A DNA stretch of 64,000 nucleotides, taken from contig JAXLQJ010000013.1 of assembly GCA_046331705.1 (NCBI GenBank), positions 1-64,000 on the forward strand, given 5' to 3'. The stretch comes from JADJOY01 sp046331705 [NCBI: bacterium]. GTDB taxonomy: Bacteria; JADJOY01. A program made the translations under genes and the position numbers. Below the pieces are notes generated by a model. The model did no database searches. It was not told the DNA's origin and was given only the letters and a program-made list of their open reading frames with translations. Of this stretch, positions 37,553 through 46,097 are shown one piece after another (the first letter of the stretch is position 1; each line of letters starts with the position of its first letter).

Positions 37553-40015
37553 CTACCCACCCTGGCTGTCGGACCAGCCGCCCAGGCCGCCGGACTCGAA
37601 GCCGCCGTCGAAGATCGGGGTGCCGCTGCGCAGCATCACGAAGCCTTGGCCGACGGCGCCACCCTCCTCGGCGATCAGGAACCCCCGCCACACCGTGGTG
37701 ACCGCCGGTTGCACGGAGACCGAGCCGGCAGACGCCGGGCTCGCCAGCGACACGCCTTGATCGATGACCTCGTCGACGAACGTGCCTGCGATGGTCGCCC
37801 AGCCGAGACTGCTCGTTGCACCCGACGTGATCACGTACGGATTGGCGGTGAGCGTGGTCTGCGGCGGCGCGGCCTGCCCGACGGTGTCGGTGAATGGCGA
37901 GCCGTTCACCACCAACGTGTGCAAGCCCGTCGACGGCCCGACGTCGAGGCCGGTGTTGCCGCTGCGCACCTGACCATCGAGCGTCGCCTGCGCAGCGCCG
38001 CTCCATGCGTACGCGAGATCGGACTCCGCGGCGCCGGCGGTGTCGCCGCTGGCTCCTGCCGGCAGCTGCTGTGACGGCACGGCCCAGATTCCTCCCACCG
38101 TCGGGGCGGTTCCCAGGCCGACGTTGTCGTGGCTGGGCGCCTTCACCGTGGTGGTCGCGTTGGCGCGGTTCACCACCAAGGCGTTGAGGCCCGCCGCGTT
38201 CTTGCCGCCCACCAGCGAGTGGAAATAGTCGAACGTCGTGTCCGGCTGGAAGGTGTTGGCCGCGTAGGTGACGGTGTTGATCGGACCGTTCGTGTAGTCG
38301 CCGTCCATGATCGTGTAGGCACTCGGTCCGGTGTCGTTGCTGAAGATGCAATCGGAGATGGTGCCGGTCACGTCGCGCGGCGCAGTCGCGCCGCTGCCGG
38401 CGAGCGGCAACAGGAAGATCGCGGCACCCGAATCGCTGTTGGTGATCGAGTTCTCGACGAGCGCCGAGCTCGTGAGCTCGAGGTTGCCTCCCGTCAGACG
38501 AATCACTCCGCCGCTGGTCCGCGCGCTGTTGGCGACGAAGAGACTTCGCGCGACCGAGGCCGTGGTGTCGCTGAAGAGCGCCAGCGCGCCGCCCGCCCCT
38601 TCGGCGCCAGCGCTGGCGCGCGCATCGCTCAGCATCACGAGCGAGTCGGTCATCGCCACGTCCGCCAGGCTCGCCGCGAGCGCGCCGCCGTACCCCGGCA
38701 CACCGGCATCGCCCAGGACGTCGCAGTCGGAGAGCACGACCCCGTCGAGCGTCACGGGGGCTCGGTTGCCGGCGACTCCGCCCTGCGCCGGCACACCGCT
38801 GCCGTAGGCGCGCGCGGTATCGCCACCAGCGAAGACACAGCCGCCCATCCGCGCGTTCCCCGCGCCATTGGAATCGCCCGCGAGCAGCGTGTCCGTGATC
38901 GAAAGATCCGCCGAGCGTCGGTTGATGGCGCCGAAGTTGGTGCTCGGGTCACTGACGTCGTCCGAGTGCACGAACAACGCCCCGCCGATCCCCTGCCCCG
39001 CGCCGGTCCCGCCGGCGACGTTGCCGCGCAAGATCGAGTGCTCGATGCGGGCGATGCAGCGGTAACAGCTGAGCGCCCCTCCGGTCTGCGCTACGTTCGA
39101 CTCGAAACGCGAATGAAAGACGCGCACGCTCGTCTGATCCTCGGCGTGAATGGCACCCCCTTCGGTCGCCCCAGGCGGCGTCACGCCCACGGCGGGGCTC
39201 GCGACGTCGTCGACGAACGTGGAGTTGGTGATGAGGACGTCCGTCGTGGGCGTGGACACCGGGTCCACCCACGAGCCGAGCGCGTAGATCGCGCCTCCCG
39301 CGAACCCGGCGCCGTTGCCTTCGAAGCGCGATTGGGTCACCCGCAGCGTGGCGTCGACGACCGCGATCGCGCCACCGAAGGCGTTGGGCTGGTGCCCGGA
39401 GACGTTGGTGTGGTTGTCCACGAACTCGGTGGCGTGGATCATCACCCGCGAGCCCTCGTAAGCGAGGATCGCTCCGCCCGCGAGCTTCGCGGTGTTGCCG
39501 TCGAAGACGCTGTCCTGAAGAAAGACCGTCGAAGCCGAACCGGCCAGGATCGCGCCGCCGCCGTTGCTCGAGGTGTTCGACACGTTCTGCAGGAACGTGC
39601 AGCCGACGAACGTGGCGGTGGCGTTCGCGAGGGTCACGCCACCGCTCACGCCGGCGGTGGTGGAACGCCCGTTGGCGAAGGTCAGCCCCTCGAAGACCAC
39701 GGGGCGGCCGGAGCCCGGGCTGTTGAGCAGGCGCAGGATGTCCTTGGTGCCACCGCCGCTCAGCACGACGTTCGCTCCCGGCGCGGCGCGAACCGTGAAG
39801 CGCTTCGACAATCCCGAGATCTGAAATCCGCCCGAGGGTGCGGTGTAGGTGCCGCTCGAGATCTCGATCACACCACCGTTCGACACCTGGCTGATCGCGG
39901 TGGTCAACGTCGCTGCATCCGCGGGCACGCGCACGAAGGTGGCGGCGCGCGCGATCACGACGTCGCATGCGAACGAGAGGGCGATCAGGCACGCGACGGC
40001 TGCACGGACACGCAC
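37553..40015 (-). CDS. Exported polymorphic beta-helix protein
   Basis: 820 residues from GTG 40015, preceded by GGGAG at seven bases; an in-frame GTG eight codons earlier is less well supported. A signal peptide (VACLIALSFACDVVIARA) precedes a long parallel beta-helix: TLTTAISQVSNGGVIEISSG, then many GGAI-type rungs (GGAILAGSASTVFLQDSVFD, GGALSCYRCIARIEHSILRG) like chlamydial Pmp or polymorphic membrane proteins. Near the end, an Ig-like segment (TTLTANPYVITSGATSSLGW) and finally DGGFESGGLGGWSD, the shared FESG...W tag. No autotransporter barrel is visible. It probably decorates the cell surface or is secreted. Confidence 0.85.
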   Translation of the reverse strand: MRVRAAVACLIALSFACDVVIARAATFVRVPADAATLTTAISQVSNGGVIEISSGTYTAPSGGFQISGLSKRFTVRAAPGANVVLSGGGTKDILRLLNSPGSGRPVVFEGLTFANGRSTTAGVSGGVTLANATATFVGCTFLQNVSNTSSNGGGAILAGSASTVFLQDSVFDGNTAKLAGGAILAYEGSRVMIHATEFVDNHTNVSGHQPNAFGGAIAVVDATLRVTQSRFEGNGAGFAGGAIYALGSWVDPVSTPTTDVLITNSTFVDDVASPAVGVTPPGATEGGAIHAEDQTSVRVFHSRFESNVAQTGGALSCYRCIARIEHSILRGNVAGGTGAGQGIGGALFVHSDDVSDPSTNFGAINRRSADLSITDTLLAGDSNGAGNARMGGCVFAGGDTARAYGSGVPAQGGVAGNRAPVTLDGVVLSDCDVLGDAGVPGYGGALAASLADVAMTDSLVMLSDARASAGAEGAGGALALFSDTTASVARSLFVANSARTSGGVIRLTGGNLELTSSALVENSITNSDSGAAIFLLPLAGSGATAPRDVTGTISDCIFSNDTGPSAYTIMDGDYTNGPINTVTYAANTFQPDTTFDYFHSLVGGKNAAGLNALVVNRANATTTVKAPSHDNVGLGTAPTVGGIWAVPSQQLPAGASGDTAGAAESDLAYAWSGAAQATLDGQVRSGNTGLDVGPSTGLHTLVVNGSPFTDTVGQAAPPQTTLTANPYVITSGATSSLGWATIAGTFVDEVIDQGVSLASPASAGSVSVQPAVTTVWRGFLIAEEGGAVGQGFVMLRSGTPIFDGGFESGGLGGWSDSQGG

Positions 40016-40298
40016 GGAAACTCCCACCACGCACGACGAGAGGCCTCGTGAATAGACCAAGTCTCGCCGCGCTGCCAAGCCGCGGGGCGTGTGAGCACGG
40101 CGAGCCGCGAGCCAGCAGGTCGCGAGGCTTCCGAACCCGCGCGCGCGGTATGGGACGGCCCGCGGAACGACACCTCGGATCGTCGGGCGCCGTGGCGCAC
40201 GACCGCGTCGTCCGTGATCGCCGCTGGTGAAGCGCTCCCGGCGCGCCACCCGTCGCGCGCGAGGTGCGACGCCGACCTCGGCCGGATCGGCCAGCCGC

Positions 40299-41189
40299 TC
40301 AGCGCAGCGTGTGCACGGCGAGATAGACGAGCGCCGCGGCGTTGAGGCCGCTCGACACGTACCAGTTGAGCCGCATGAGCCGCCGGAAGGTGGCGATCAC
40401 GTCGGCTCCCAGAAGCCGCGCCCGCGCCGCGGGAACCGCGAGGTTCGCGGCGAGCGACGCCACCACTGCAGCGCCGATCGCTGCCGTGGCGTTGCCCGTG
40501 AGCCCCACCAGCAACCAGGCGAAGCCCGCGGCCTGGAGCCTGAGGCCCCACGCGACACTCGACTCGGCGCCGTAGCGAACGGTGAACGTCTGGTCGCCAC
40601 GCGCCGCGTCTTCGTCGCGCTGGTAGCTGTGGCTGAAGAGGTAGAAGCCGAGGATCGTGAGGCTCGTGCCCAATGCGATCCCCGTCTGCGCCACCGACCA
40701 ATCGCCGAGCGCGACTCGCCCCAGGCGCGCGGCGATCAACGCCACGATCAACCCCTGGCCCGAGAAGACCACGGCCAGCGACGCGAAGGGTCGCCCCTTC
40801 CAGCGCGTGGCGGGATGCGAATAGGCCGCGGACATGAGGGCAAAGGCGAGCATGTAGACGCCGAGCCAGCCGTCGACCGCGAAGGCACCGACCACGGCGA
40901 CGACCTTGAGCGCCACGCTGAAGGGCAGCAGCGCTGCCACCACACGCGGCGGACGCTCCAGACCCCCGATCGGGCCCTCGTCCTCGTCGTAGTACGAGTT
41001 GTAGGCGTTGGAGCCGGTGTAGAGGAACACGTGCAGCAACACGCCCAACACCACCACGCTGGCGTCCAGACGCCCGACGAAGGCGCACACGTCGAGCAGA
41101 AAGACCGGCAACAGGAAGAGACTGAACGCGAGCCGCATGTGCACGAGGCAGGTGCGCACCACTCCCAGCGGCGGATGGGTCTCGGTCAC
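40299..41189 (-). CDS. UbiA-family prenyltransferase
   Basis: 296 residues; GTG 41189 overlaps the flavoprotein stop by four bases. Eight or nine transmembrane helices. The first prenyl-diphosphate site is NAYNSYYDEDEGP (an NxxxYxDED variant of NDxxDxxxD), the second is HSYQRDEDAARGDQTF. The UbiA family transfers a polyprenyl chain to an aromatic or lipid acceptor, as in UbiA, MenA, ChlG/BchG. Pairing with a geranylgeranyl-reductase-type flavoprotein recalls ChlG/ChlP logic: a prenyl chain is attached and then saturated. Acceptor unknown; no chlorophyll or quinone genes are nearby. Confidence 0.85.
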   Translation of the reverse strand: MTETHPPLGVVRTCLVHMRLAFSLFLLPVFLLDVCAFVGRLDASVVVLGVLLHVFLYTGSNAYNSYYDEDEGPIGGLERPPRVVAALLPFSVALKVVAVVGAFAVDGWLGVYMLAFALMSAAYSHPATRWKGRPFASLAVVFSGQGLIVALIAARLGRVALGDWSVAQTGIALGTSLTILGFYLFSHSYQRDEDAARGDQTFTVRYGAESSVAWGLRLQAAGFAWLLVGLTGNATAAIGAAVVASLAANLAVPAARARLLGADVIATFRRLMRLNWYVSSGLNAAALVYLAVHTLR

Positions 41190-42445
41190 GACGAGGCCTC
41201 CGACGCCAGCGAGCGGATCGCCCGGGGAAGCGCGGGCGAGGCCTTGCGGGTTCCGGCGATCGCCGCGCGGCGGAGCGGACCGACGAGGGCGAGCAAGCTC
41301 ACCAGCGCCGACGCCGCCACCGGCTGGAAGAGAATCGCCTCGAGCAGCTTTCCGAGGCGCAGCAGGCCGTGCTTGTCCTCGCGCTCCGCGGCTCGCGCCA
41401 GCTCGATCATCGGTTCGAGGGCGAGCCGTCCCTGGAGCCGCGCGTCGAGCAGCGCCGCCGCGACTCGGCCGGCGCGCATCGCCATGCACATGCCCTCGCC
41501 CGCGAGCGGCGAGACCATGCCGCTCGCGTCCCCGGCGAGCAGCAGATCGCGCGGACGCAGGTCGTCCGGAACGACGCCGGTGCCGAAATGGCTCTGGACC
41601 GCCTGGATCGGATCCGCGAGCGGCTGGAACGCGGCGAGGCGCTGGCCCAGATGGCGATTGCGTCCGGCGATCCAGGCGAGAAAACGCTCCGGTGTCCGAT
41701 GCGGCCGGAACACCTCGGTACGCGCGATCAAGCACACGTTGACGCGCCCGCCCTCGATCGGGTTGAGACCGCAGTAGCCGCCGGGAAACGCATGGATCTC
41801 GACCACGTCGCCGAGCCCGTCGAGGGTGCCGTGCTGCTTGAGCCCGAGCAGCGGCCCTTCGTCTCGATCGGGGCCGGTGCCAGCGCTCACGAGCCGGCGC
41901 CATTCGGTGTGCAGCTTGCCGGTCGCGAGCAGCACCTCGGAGCACGGGATGGTCACGGCGTCGGTGACGACCCGGAGGGAGGGCTCGTCGGCGCTGGCGG
42001 TGACACGCTCGAGCTGGCGCACGCGCTCGCCGTCGAGCACGTCCACACCTGCGGCGCGCGCCTGGCGCGCGAGCTCCGCGTCGAGCGCGAAGCGGCTCAG
42101 CCCGAGGGCGGTACCGGGTAGCCGGTCGGCGAACGGTCGACCCCACGGCGCGGTGAAGCGGGTGCGGCGGATCGGCGCGCCCAGCGCGCGCATCGGCGCG
42201 ACGTCGAAGCCCGCGGCGGCGAGCAACGCGTCGAACTCGGGCGAGAGGAACTCGCCGCACAAACGATGGAAGGGGTAGCGCTTCGCCTCGACGAGCATCA
42301 CGCTGCGCCCGCGCTTGGCGAGCACGAACGCGGCCGTGATGCCCGCGATGCCGCCGCCCACGATCGCGACGTCGACGCACGACGCGTGGCGCGTCGCCGG
42401 CGAGCCCCCGCCCACGATGCCCGCGCGGTTCGCGGTCGCTTCCAT
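41186..42445 (-). CDS. Geranylgeranyl-reductase-family FAD oxidoreductase
   Basis: 419 residues. An N-terminal Rossmann FAD motif VAIVGGGIAGITAAFVLA (about residues 26-43) is followed by the family's substrate-site motif PFHRLCGEFLSPE. The second FAD motif is LLLAGDASGMVSPLAGEGM, near residue 310. Members reduce isoprenoid double bonds, for example ChlP/BchP and archaeal GGR, or act on polyketide intermediates. The ATG overlaps the preceding GH31 stop (TGATG at 42443-42447), and its own stop overlaps the UbiA start. It probably acts together with the prenyltransferase. Confidence 0.87.
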   Translation of the reverse strand: MEATANRAGIVGGGSPATRHASCVDVAIVGGGIAGITAAFVLAKRGRSVMLVEAKRYPFHRLCGEFLSPEFDALLAAAGFDVAPMRALGAPIRRTRFTAPWGRPFADRLPGTALGLSRFALDAELARQARAAGVDVLDGERVRQLERVTASADEPSLRVVTDAVTIPCSEVLLATGKLHTEWRRLVSAGTGPDRDEGPLLGLKQHGTLDGLGDVVEIHAFPGGYCGLNPIEGGRVNVCLIARTEVFRPHRTPERFLAWIAGRNRHLGQRLAAFQPLADPIQAVQSHFGTGVVPDDLRPRDLLLAGDASGMVSPLAGEGMCMAMRAGRVAAALLDARLQGRLALEPMIELARAAEREDKHGLLRLGKLLEAILFQPVAASALVSLLALVGPLRRAAIAGTRKASPALPRAIRSLASEASS

Positions 42446-44688
42446 CAACGGCTCGCGACGGGCAGGAGGCCCGCGCCGCGCAGATTGGCCAGGAACTGGG
42501 CACCCACGGGCGAGCCCTCGCGATAGAGCACCGCCGGCTCGCCGATCGGCGCCGCGAGCGTGACGCGCGACCCGTGATCGGGCGATCCGAGCACGCGCTC
42601 GCTCCACACGTGAACCCAGCGCCCCGCCGGGAGATAGGCCTCCACCTGGGTGGCGCCGGCGTGGGTGACGGGCACCACCAGCAGCTCCGAGCCGAGCATC
42701 AGGTGATCGACGAGCGAGAGCACGTTGGGATCGTCGGGAAACTCGAGCCACGGGTGGCGCACCACGGGTACGCCCGTCGCCGCGGCTTGGTTCATCAGCT
42801 CGCGCCGGTAGAAGGCGAGCGCCTGGAAGATCCGGGTGCAACGTGCGAGCTGCGCGAGCGTGTCCTCGTCCGAGTCGAACTGGACGTTGGCCGCGGGCTG
42901 GTTGCCTTCGTGGGTCCGGAACACCGGCTGGAACGCGCCGAGCTCCATCCAGCGCAGCAGCAGCTCCTTGGTGCGCGTGACGCCCAGGATGCTCACCGAG
43001 GTGTAGCCGCCCACGTCGCCGTGGTCGAGGCTGAAGCCGGAGAGGCCCGCGGAGAGCAGCCCCTTCACCGCGGATGCGAGGCCATCGCTGCCATCGAAGG
43101 TGACCATCTGATCGCCGAGCCACATCAGCCGCGTGAGCCCCGGGCTCCGGGTGAAGGCGCTGCGCGTGAAGAAGACGACGTCGTCGGTGCGCCCCGTCTC
43201 GGCGATCGCGTCCCGCGTGAGCCTGGCCCACTCCTCGGGATAGCGGTTGTGAACGGTTGCCGCCGGCTCGCCGGAGGCGAGCCTCGCATCGAACGGCAAC
43301 GCCTCGCCGAAATCCGCCATCCATCCCGCCGCCCCGACACCCAGGACCTCGTCGCGCAACACGTCCTTGAACCAGGTGCGCGTGGCTGGATTCGTGAGGT
43401 CGAGTAACCCGGCGCTGAAGCTGGTGTTGGGGATGAGATAGCGCGAGCCGTCCTCGCGCGCGACCAGATAACCGGCGTCCGCCGCTTCGCGAAACAGGTT
43501 GCGCGTGCCAGCGCCGCGCTCGGCGACGTCGACGAGGAACGGGTTCACGTAGGTCAGCACGCGGATGCCCTCGGCGCCGAGCTCGCTCACCAGCTCGTCC
43601 CATCCCGGGTAGCGCTGGCGATCGAGCACCCAATTCCACCAGAGCTGCTGCCCGATGACCGTCTGCCGCTGCCCTTCCCAATCCTGGAGCCAGAACGCGG
43701 CGACGGGCACGCCGTGCTCGCGGACCCGCGCCAGCTTGGCGCGCACGACGTCCGTGCCGCCCTGCACGCCCAGCACGGCGCCCTGGCCGATCCAGTCGGG
43801 AAGCGGCTGCATGCGGCCCGCGTGACGGGTGTAGATCTCGAGAGCGCTGGACGGCGACTCGGCGTCCAGCCAGGCGCCGCGCAGCTCGGTACCGAGCAGC
43901 TCGACGGTCGTGACGTCGGGCTGGGTGAGATCGACGAACGCGGGCTCGGTGTTCTCGAGGTAGCCGGCGCCGAGGCGCGAGCTGATCCAGAACGGCACCG
44001 CGGCGTAGGTGGAGAGCGGTCCACCACCCGACCCGGGAGACACCAGATTCACGAGCGCGGTCAGCGGCTGCGCGCCGCGGCCGATTCCTTGTTCCTCGAC
44101 CAGGATCGGCACGCGCTGGCCCTTGAGATCGAGGTAGGTGAATTGCTCGCCGAAACCGAAGACGTGCTCGTCCGGGTCGGCGCGCGAGACCAGCCGCACC
44201 CGATCGACGCCCGCGCCCTCGACGGAGAGCGCGAACGCGAGTGATCCGCCCGCGGGGTCCGCCTCGAGCGCCAGGCGGTAGCGCGCGGCGCAGCCAGCGC
44301 CGGTCAGGCGCCCTCCGATCACCAGCGCGTCACCCTCGCGAGTGACTCGATCGATCGTCTGCGTTCCGCACTCCGCGCGGACCTGGGAGTCGATCTCGAA
44401 CGAGCCGCGCTCCTCGCGCACGGTGGTCTCCGCCACCGCCGCGGTGACGAACGGCAGGCCTTCCGGGGAGGACCAGATCTCGCGACTCGAGTCGACGGCG
44501 CGCGCGATGCGAAGGACCGGCGGGTGCGCCGCGGTCGCCGCCGCCAGCTCGACCTGGAACGCGCCCACGATCGAAGGCTGGCCGGGAATCGTGTCCGCCG
44601 CGCCGCCGCAGCCGACCAGCGCCACGAGCCACGCCGACACGCCTCCGGCACGGGCTCGCGCTCGCCGGGTTTCGATCTTCGCGGCCAT
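42445..44688 (-). CDS. GH31 glycoside hydrolase, YihQ/sulfoquinovosidase-like lipoprotein
   Basis: 747 residues. The N terminus WLVALVGCGG fits a lipobox with Cys near residue 27, so the enzyme is probably a periplasmic or surface lipoprotein. The barrel closely follows E. coli YihQ: WLQDWEGQRQT near residue 335, GVGAAGWMADFGEALPFD with the nucleophile Asp near 457, and RLMWLGDQMVTFD with the acid/base Asp near 525. THEGNQPAANVQFD and LGSELLVVPVTHAGATQVEA are also typical of the subfamily. At the position of the sulfonate-binding Arg in YihQ (the R before MWNW) this protein has Gln (GQQLWWNW), so sulfoquinovose is doubtful as substrate. First gene of an operon with the flavoprotein and UbiA protein. 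Confidence 0.88.
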   Translation of the reverse strand: MAAKIETRRARARAGGVSAWLVALVGCGGAADTIPGQPSIVGAFQVELAAATAAHPPVLRIARAVDSSREIWSSPEGLPFVTAAVAETTVREERGSFEIDSQVRAECGTQTIDRVTREGDALVIGGRLTGAGCAARYRLALEADPAGGSLAFALSVEGAGVDRVRLVSRADPDEHVFGFGEQFTYLDLKGQRVPILVEEQGIGRGAQPLTALVNLVSPGSGGGPLSTYAAVPFWISSRLGAGYLENTEPAFVDLTQPDVTTVELLGTELRGAWLDAESPSSALEIYTRHAGRMQPLPDWIGQGAVLGVQGGTDVVRAKLARVREHGVPVAAFWLQDWEGQRQTVIGQQLWWNWVLDRQRYPGWDELVSELGAEGIRVLTYVNPFLVDVAERGAGTRNLFREAADAGYLVAREDGSRYLIPNTSFSAGLLDLTNPATRTWFKDVLRDEVLGVGAAGWMADFGEALPFDARLASGEPAATVHNRYPEEWARLTRDAIAETGRTDDVVFFTRSAFTRSPGLTRLMWLGDQMVTFDGSDGLASAVKGLLSAGLSGFSLDHGDVGGYTSVSILGVTRTKELLLRWMELGAFQPVFRTHEGNQPAANVQFDSDEDTLAQLARCTRIFQALAFYRRELMNQAAATGVPVVRHPWLEFPDDPNVLSLVDHLMLGSELLVVPVTHAGATQVEAYLPAGRWVHVWSERVLGSPDHGSRVTLAAPIGEPAVLYREGSPVGAQFLANLRGAGLLPVASR

Positions 44689-44992
44689 CGACGCGGGAGC
44701 CTAGTCGCAAGCCGCGGCCAGTGTCTCACGCCGCCGCGCGTCGCACCGGCGATACCGAGCGACGTCTCATCGTCGAGCCGATGAGACGCACGCGCGGGTG
44801 CGCGCATCGGGCGCGCGAGACCACGAACACCGCGGGAAACGCGGGTTTCGCGCTGGCGCGATCCGTCCGTCACGCCGCGCGTCGCGCGGCACGTCGCTGG
44901 CACCGGCCAGCGACACCTCGCGCTCGCCCGGCATCTCGCTCCATCCAACCGCGAGATCGCCGTGGCGAGCGCACGAACCCGTGGAGGACGTC
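44689..44992. other. Divergent intergenic region, 304 bases
   Basis: Lies between the GH31 operon (minus) and the exported protein at 44993 (plus). It contains the overlapping inverted repeats at 44763-44810 and must hold promoters for both directions. GTGGAGGACG supplies a strong ribosome-binding site at about 44981. No gene seen. Confidence 0.7.
44763..44810. promoter_or_regulatory. Two overlapping, mutually exclusive inverted repeats
   Basis: CGTCTCATCG (44763-44772) and CGATGAGACG (44779-44788) are exact reverse complements separated by six bases. A second hairpin, CCGATG (44778-44783) with CATCGG (44805-44810) and an inner CGCAC/GTGCG pair, uses the same right arm. It could be a dimer-bound operator for the divergent genes, or alternative RNA folds in a leader. 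Confidence 0.55.
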
Positions 44993-46093
44993 ATGAAATC
45001 GTTCGTCGTGAAGCTCGTCGCGACCGTGAGTCTGCTCGCGCCCTTCGGCGCGGCACTCGCGGTGCCCGCTCGCGCCCAGGCACCCGCGGCCGAGGCGTTC
45101 TGGGATCCCGCGGATCCAGCACCCACCGGCGTGATCGACGGCATCTACAACGGCCCGACCTACGCCACCAACTTCCGCATGAACGGCAGCACCGACGGCG
45201 TCGGCAACGGCAGCGGCAACACCCTGAGCTACCTGTTCGGCTATGCGAAGCCCGCCACCAACAAGAAGCTCAGCATCTGGCTGACGAAGGGAAACAACAC
45301 GCCGATCAACATCGCGAGCGCGGTTCCGGTCGACATCACCGGCAAGTGGAGTCTGACGCTGAATCCCGCGCAATCGATCGTCGCTCCCGGCGGGAGCGTG
45401 ACGACCGTGCGATTGCTCTTGTGCGAGTACGTCGCGGGCACGCCGGGTGTGGACCCGTACGACAAGACCACGCTCTTCTGCGGGCCGTTCGGAGCCAACT
45501 CGTACGACACCCGCTACGACATCTTCGACGACGGCCTGGTGGTCCAGAAGCAGAACGACAACCAGAGCCGCATGACTCGCGGCACGCTCTACACGCCCAA
45601 CAACACGCTCTGGCTCTGCCGCGGATGGGTCTTCGACGGCCCGTCCACGACACAGGATGGCTATCCGGACGTGGCGTCGACCGGCCAGGACTGGGGGATC
45701 AACCCGCCTGGCCACGCGATCACCAAGTACCAGGTGGACAAGAACTGCGCCGGCAACGGCGGTCCGACGTGGTGCGATCCCGCTCCAGCCATTCAGGTGA
45801 ACGGTGCGCTCGCCGGCCAAGGGGAAGAGTTCCAGTGGGTCTACGGCGGCATGATGTGCTCGGGCCAGAACCGCACGACGATCACCATGGCGGCGGCGTA
45901 TCGCGACGAGCTGACGCTCTATCCCGCGCTCTTCGAGGCGCTCTTCGATCAACCGATCCGGATCGAGGTCTCCGCCGGCAGCGGGTGCAGCTCGGGTTCG
46001 GTCGCGGGGATCGCGCCCGTCTCGGCGCTGGTGCTGGGCGTGGGCATGCGCAGACGCGGCGCCCGCCGCCGGCACGCGCGCTCCTCGGAGTGA
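44993..46093 (+). CDS. Exported protein of unknown function with C-terminal Cys/helix/Arg tag
   Basis: 366 residues from ATG 44993 behind GGAGGACG. A signal peptide (LVATVSLLAPFGAALAVPARA) is followed by a region I cannot assign: GIYNGPTYATNFRMNGSTDG, LLLCEYVAGTPGVDPYDKTT, WGINPPGHAITKYQVDKNC, with several Cys that may form disulfides. The end, GCSSGSVAGIAPVSALVLGV then MRRRGARRRHAR, has the small-Cys, hydrophobic helix and Arg-cluster arrangement of MYXO-CTERM-like sorting tags. It is probably anchored in the envelope. Starts divergently from the GH31 operon and ends four bases before murJ's stop. Confidence 0.7.
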   Translation: MKSFVVKLVATVSLLAPFGAALAVPARAQAPAAEAFWDPADPAPTGVIDGIYNGPTYATNFRMNGSTDGVGNGSGNTLSYLFGYAKPATNKKLSIWLTKGNNTPINIASAVPVDITGKWSLTLNPAQSIVAPGGSVTTVRLLLCEYVAGTPGVDPYDKTTLFCGPFGANSYDTRYDIFDDGLVVQKQNDNQSRMTRGTLYTPNNTLWLCRGWVFDGPSTTQDGYPDVASTGQDWGINPPGHAITKYQVDKNCAGNGGPTWCDPAPAIQVNGALAGQGEEFQWVYGGMMCSGQNRTTITMAAAYRDELTLYPALFEALFDQPIRIEVSAGSGCSSGSVAGIAPVSALVLGVGMRRRGARRRHARSSE

Positions 46094-46097
46094 TCGC

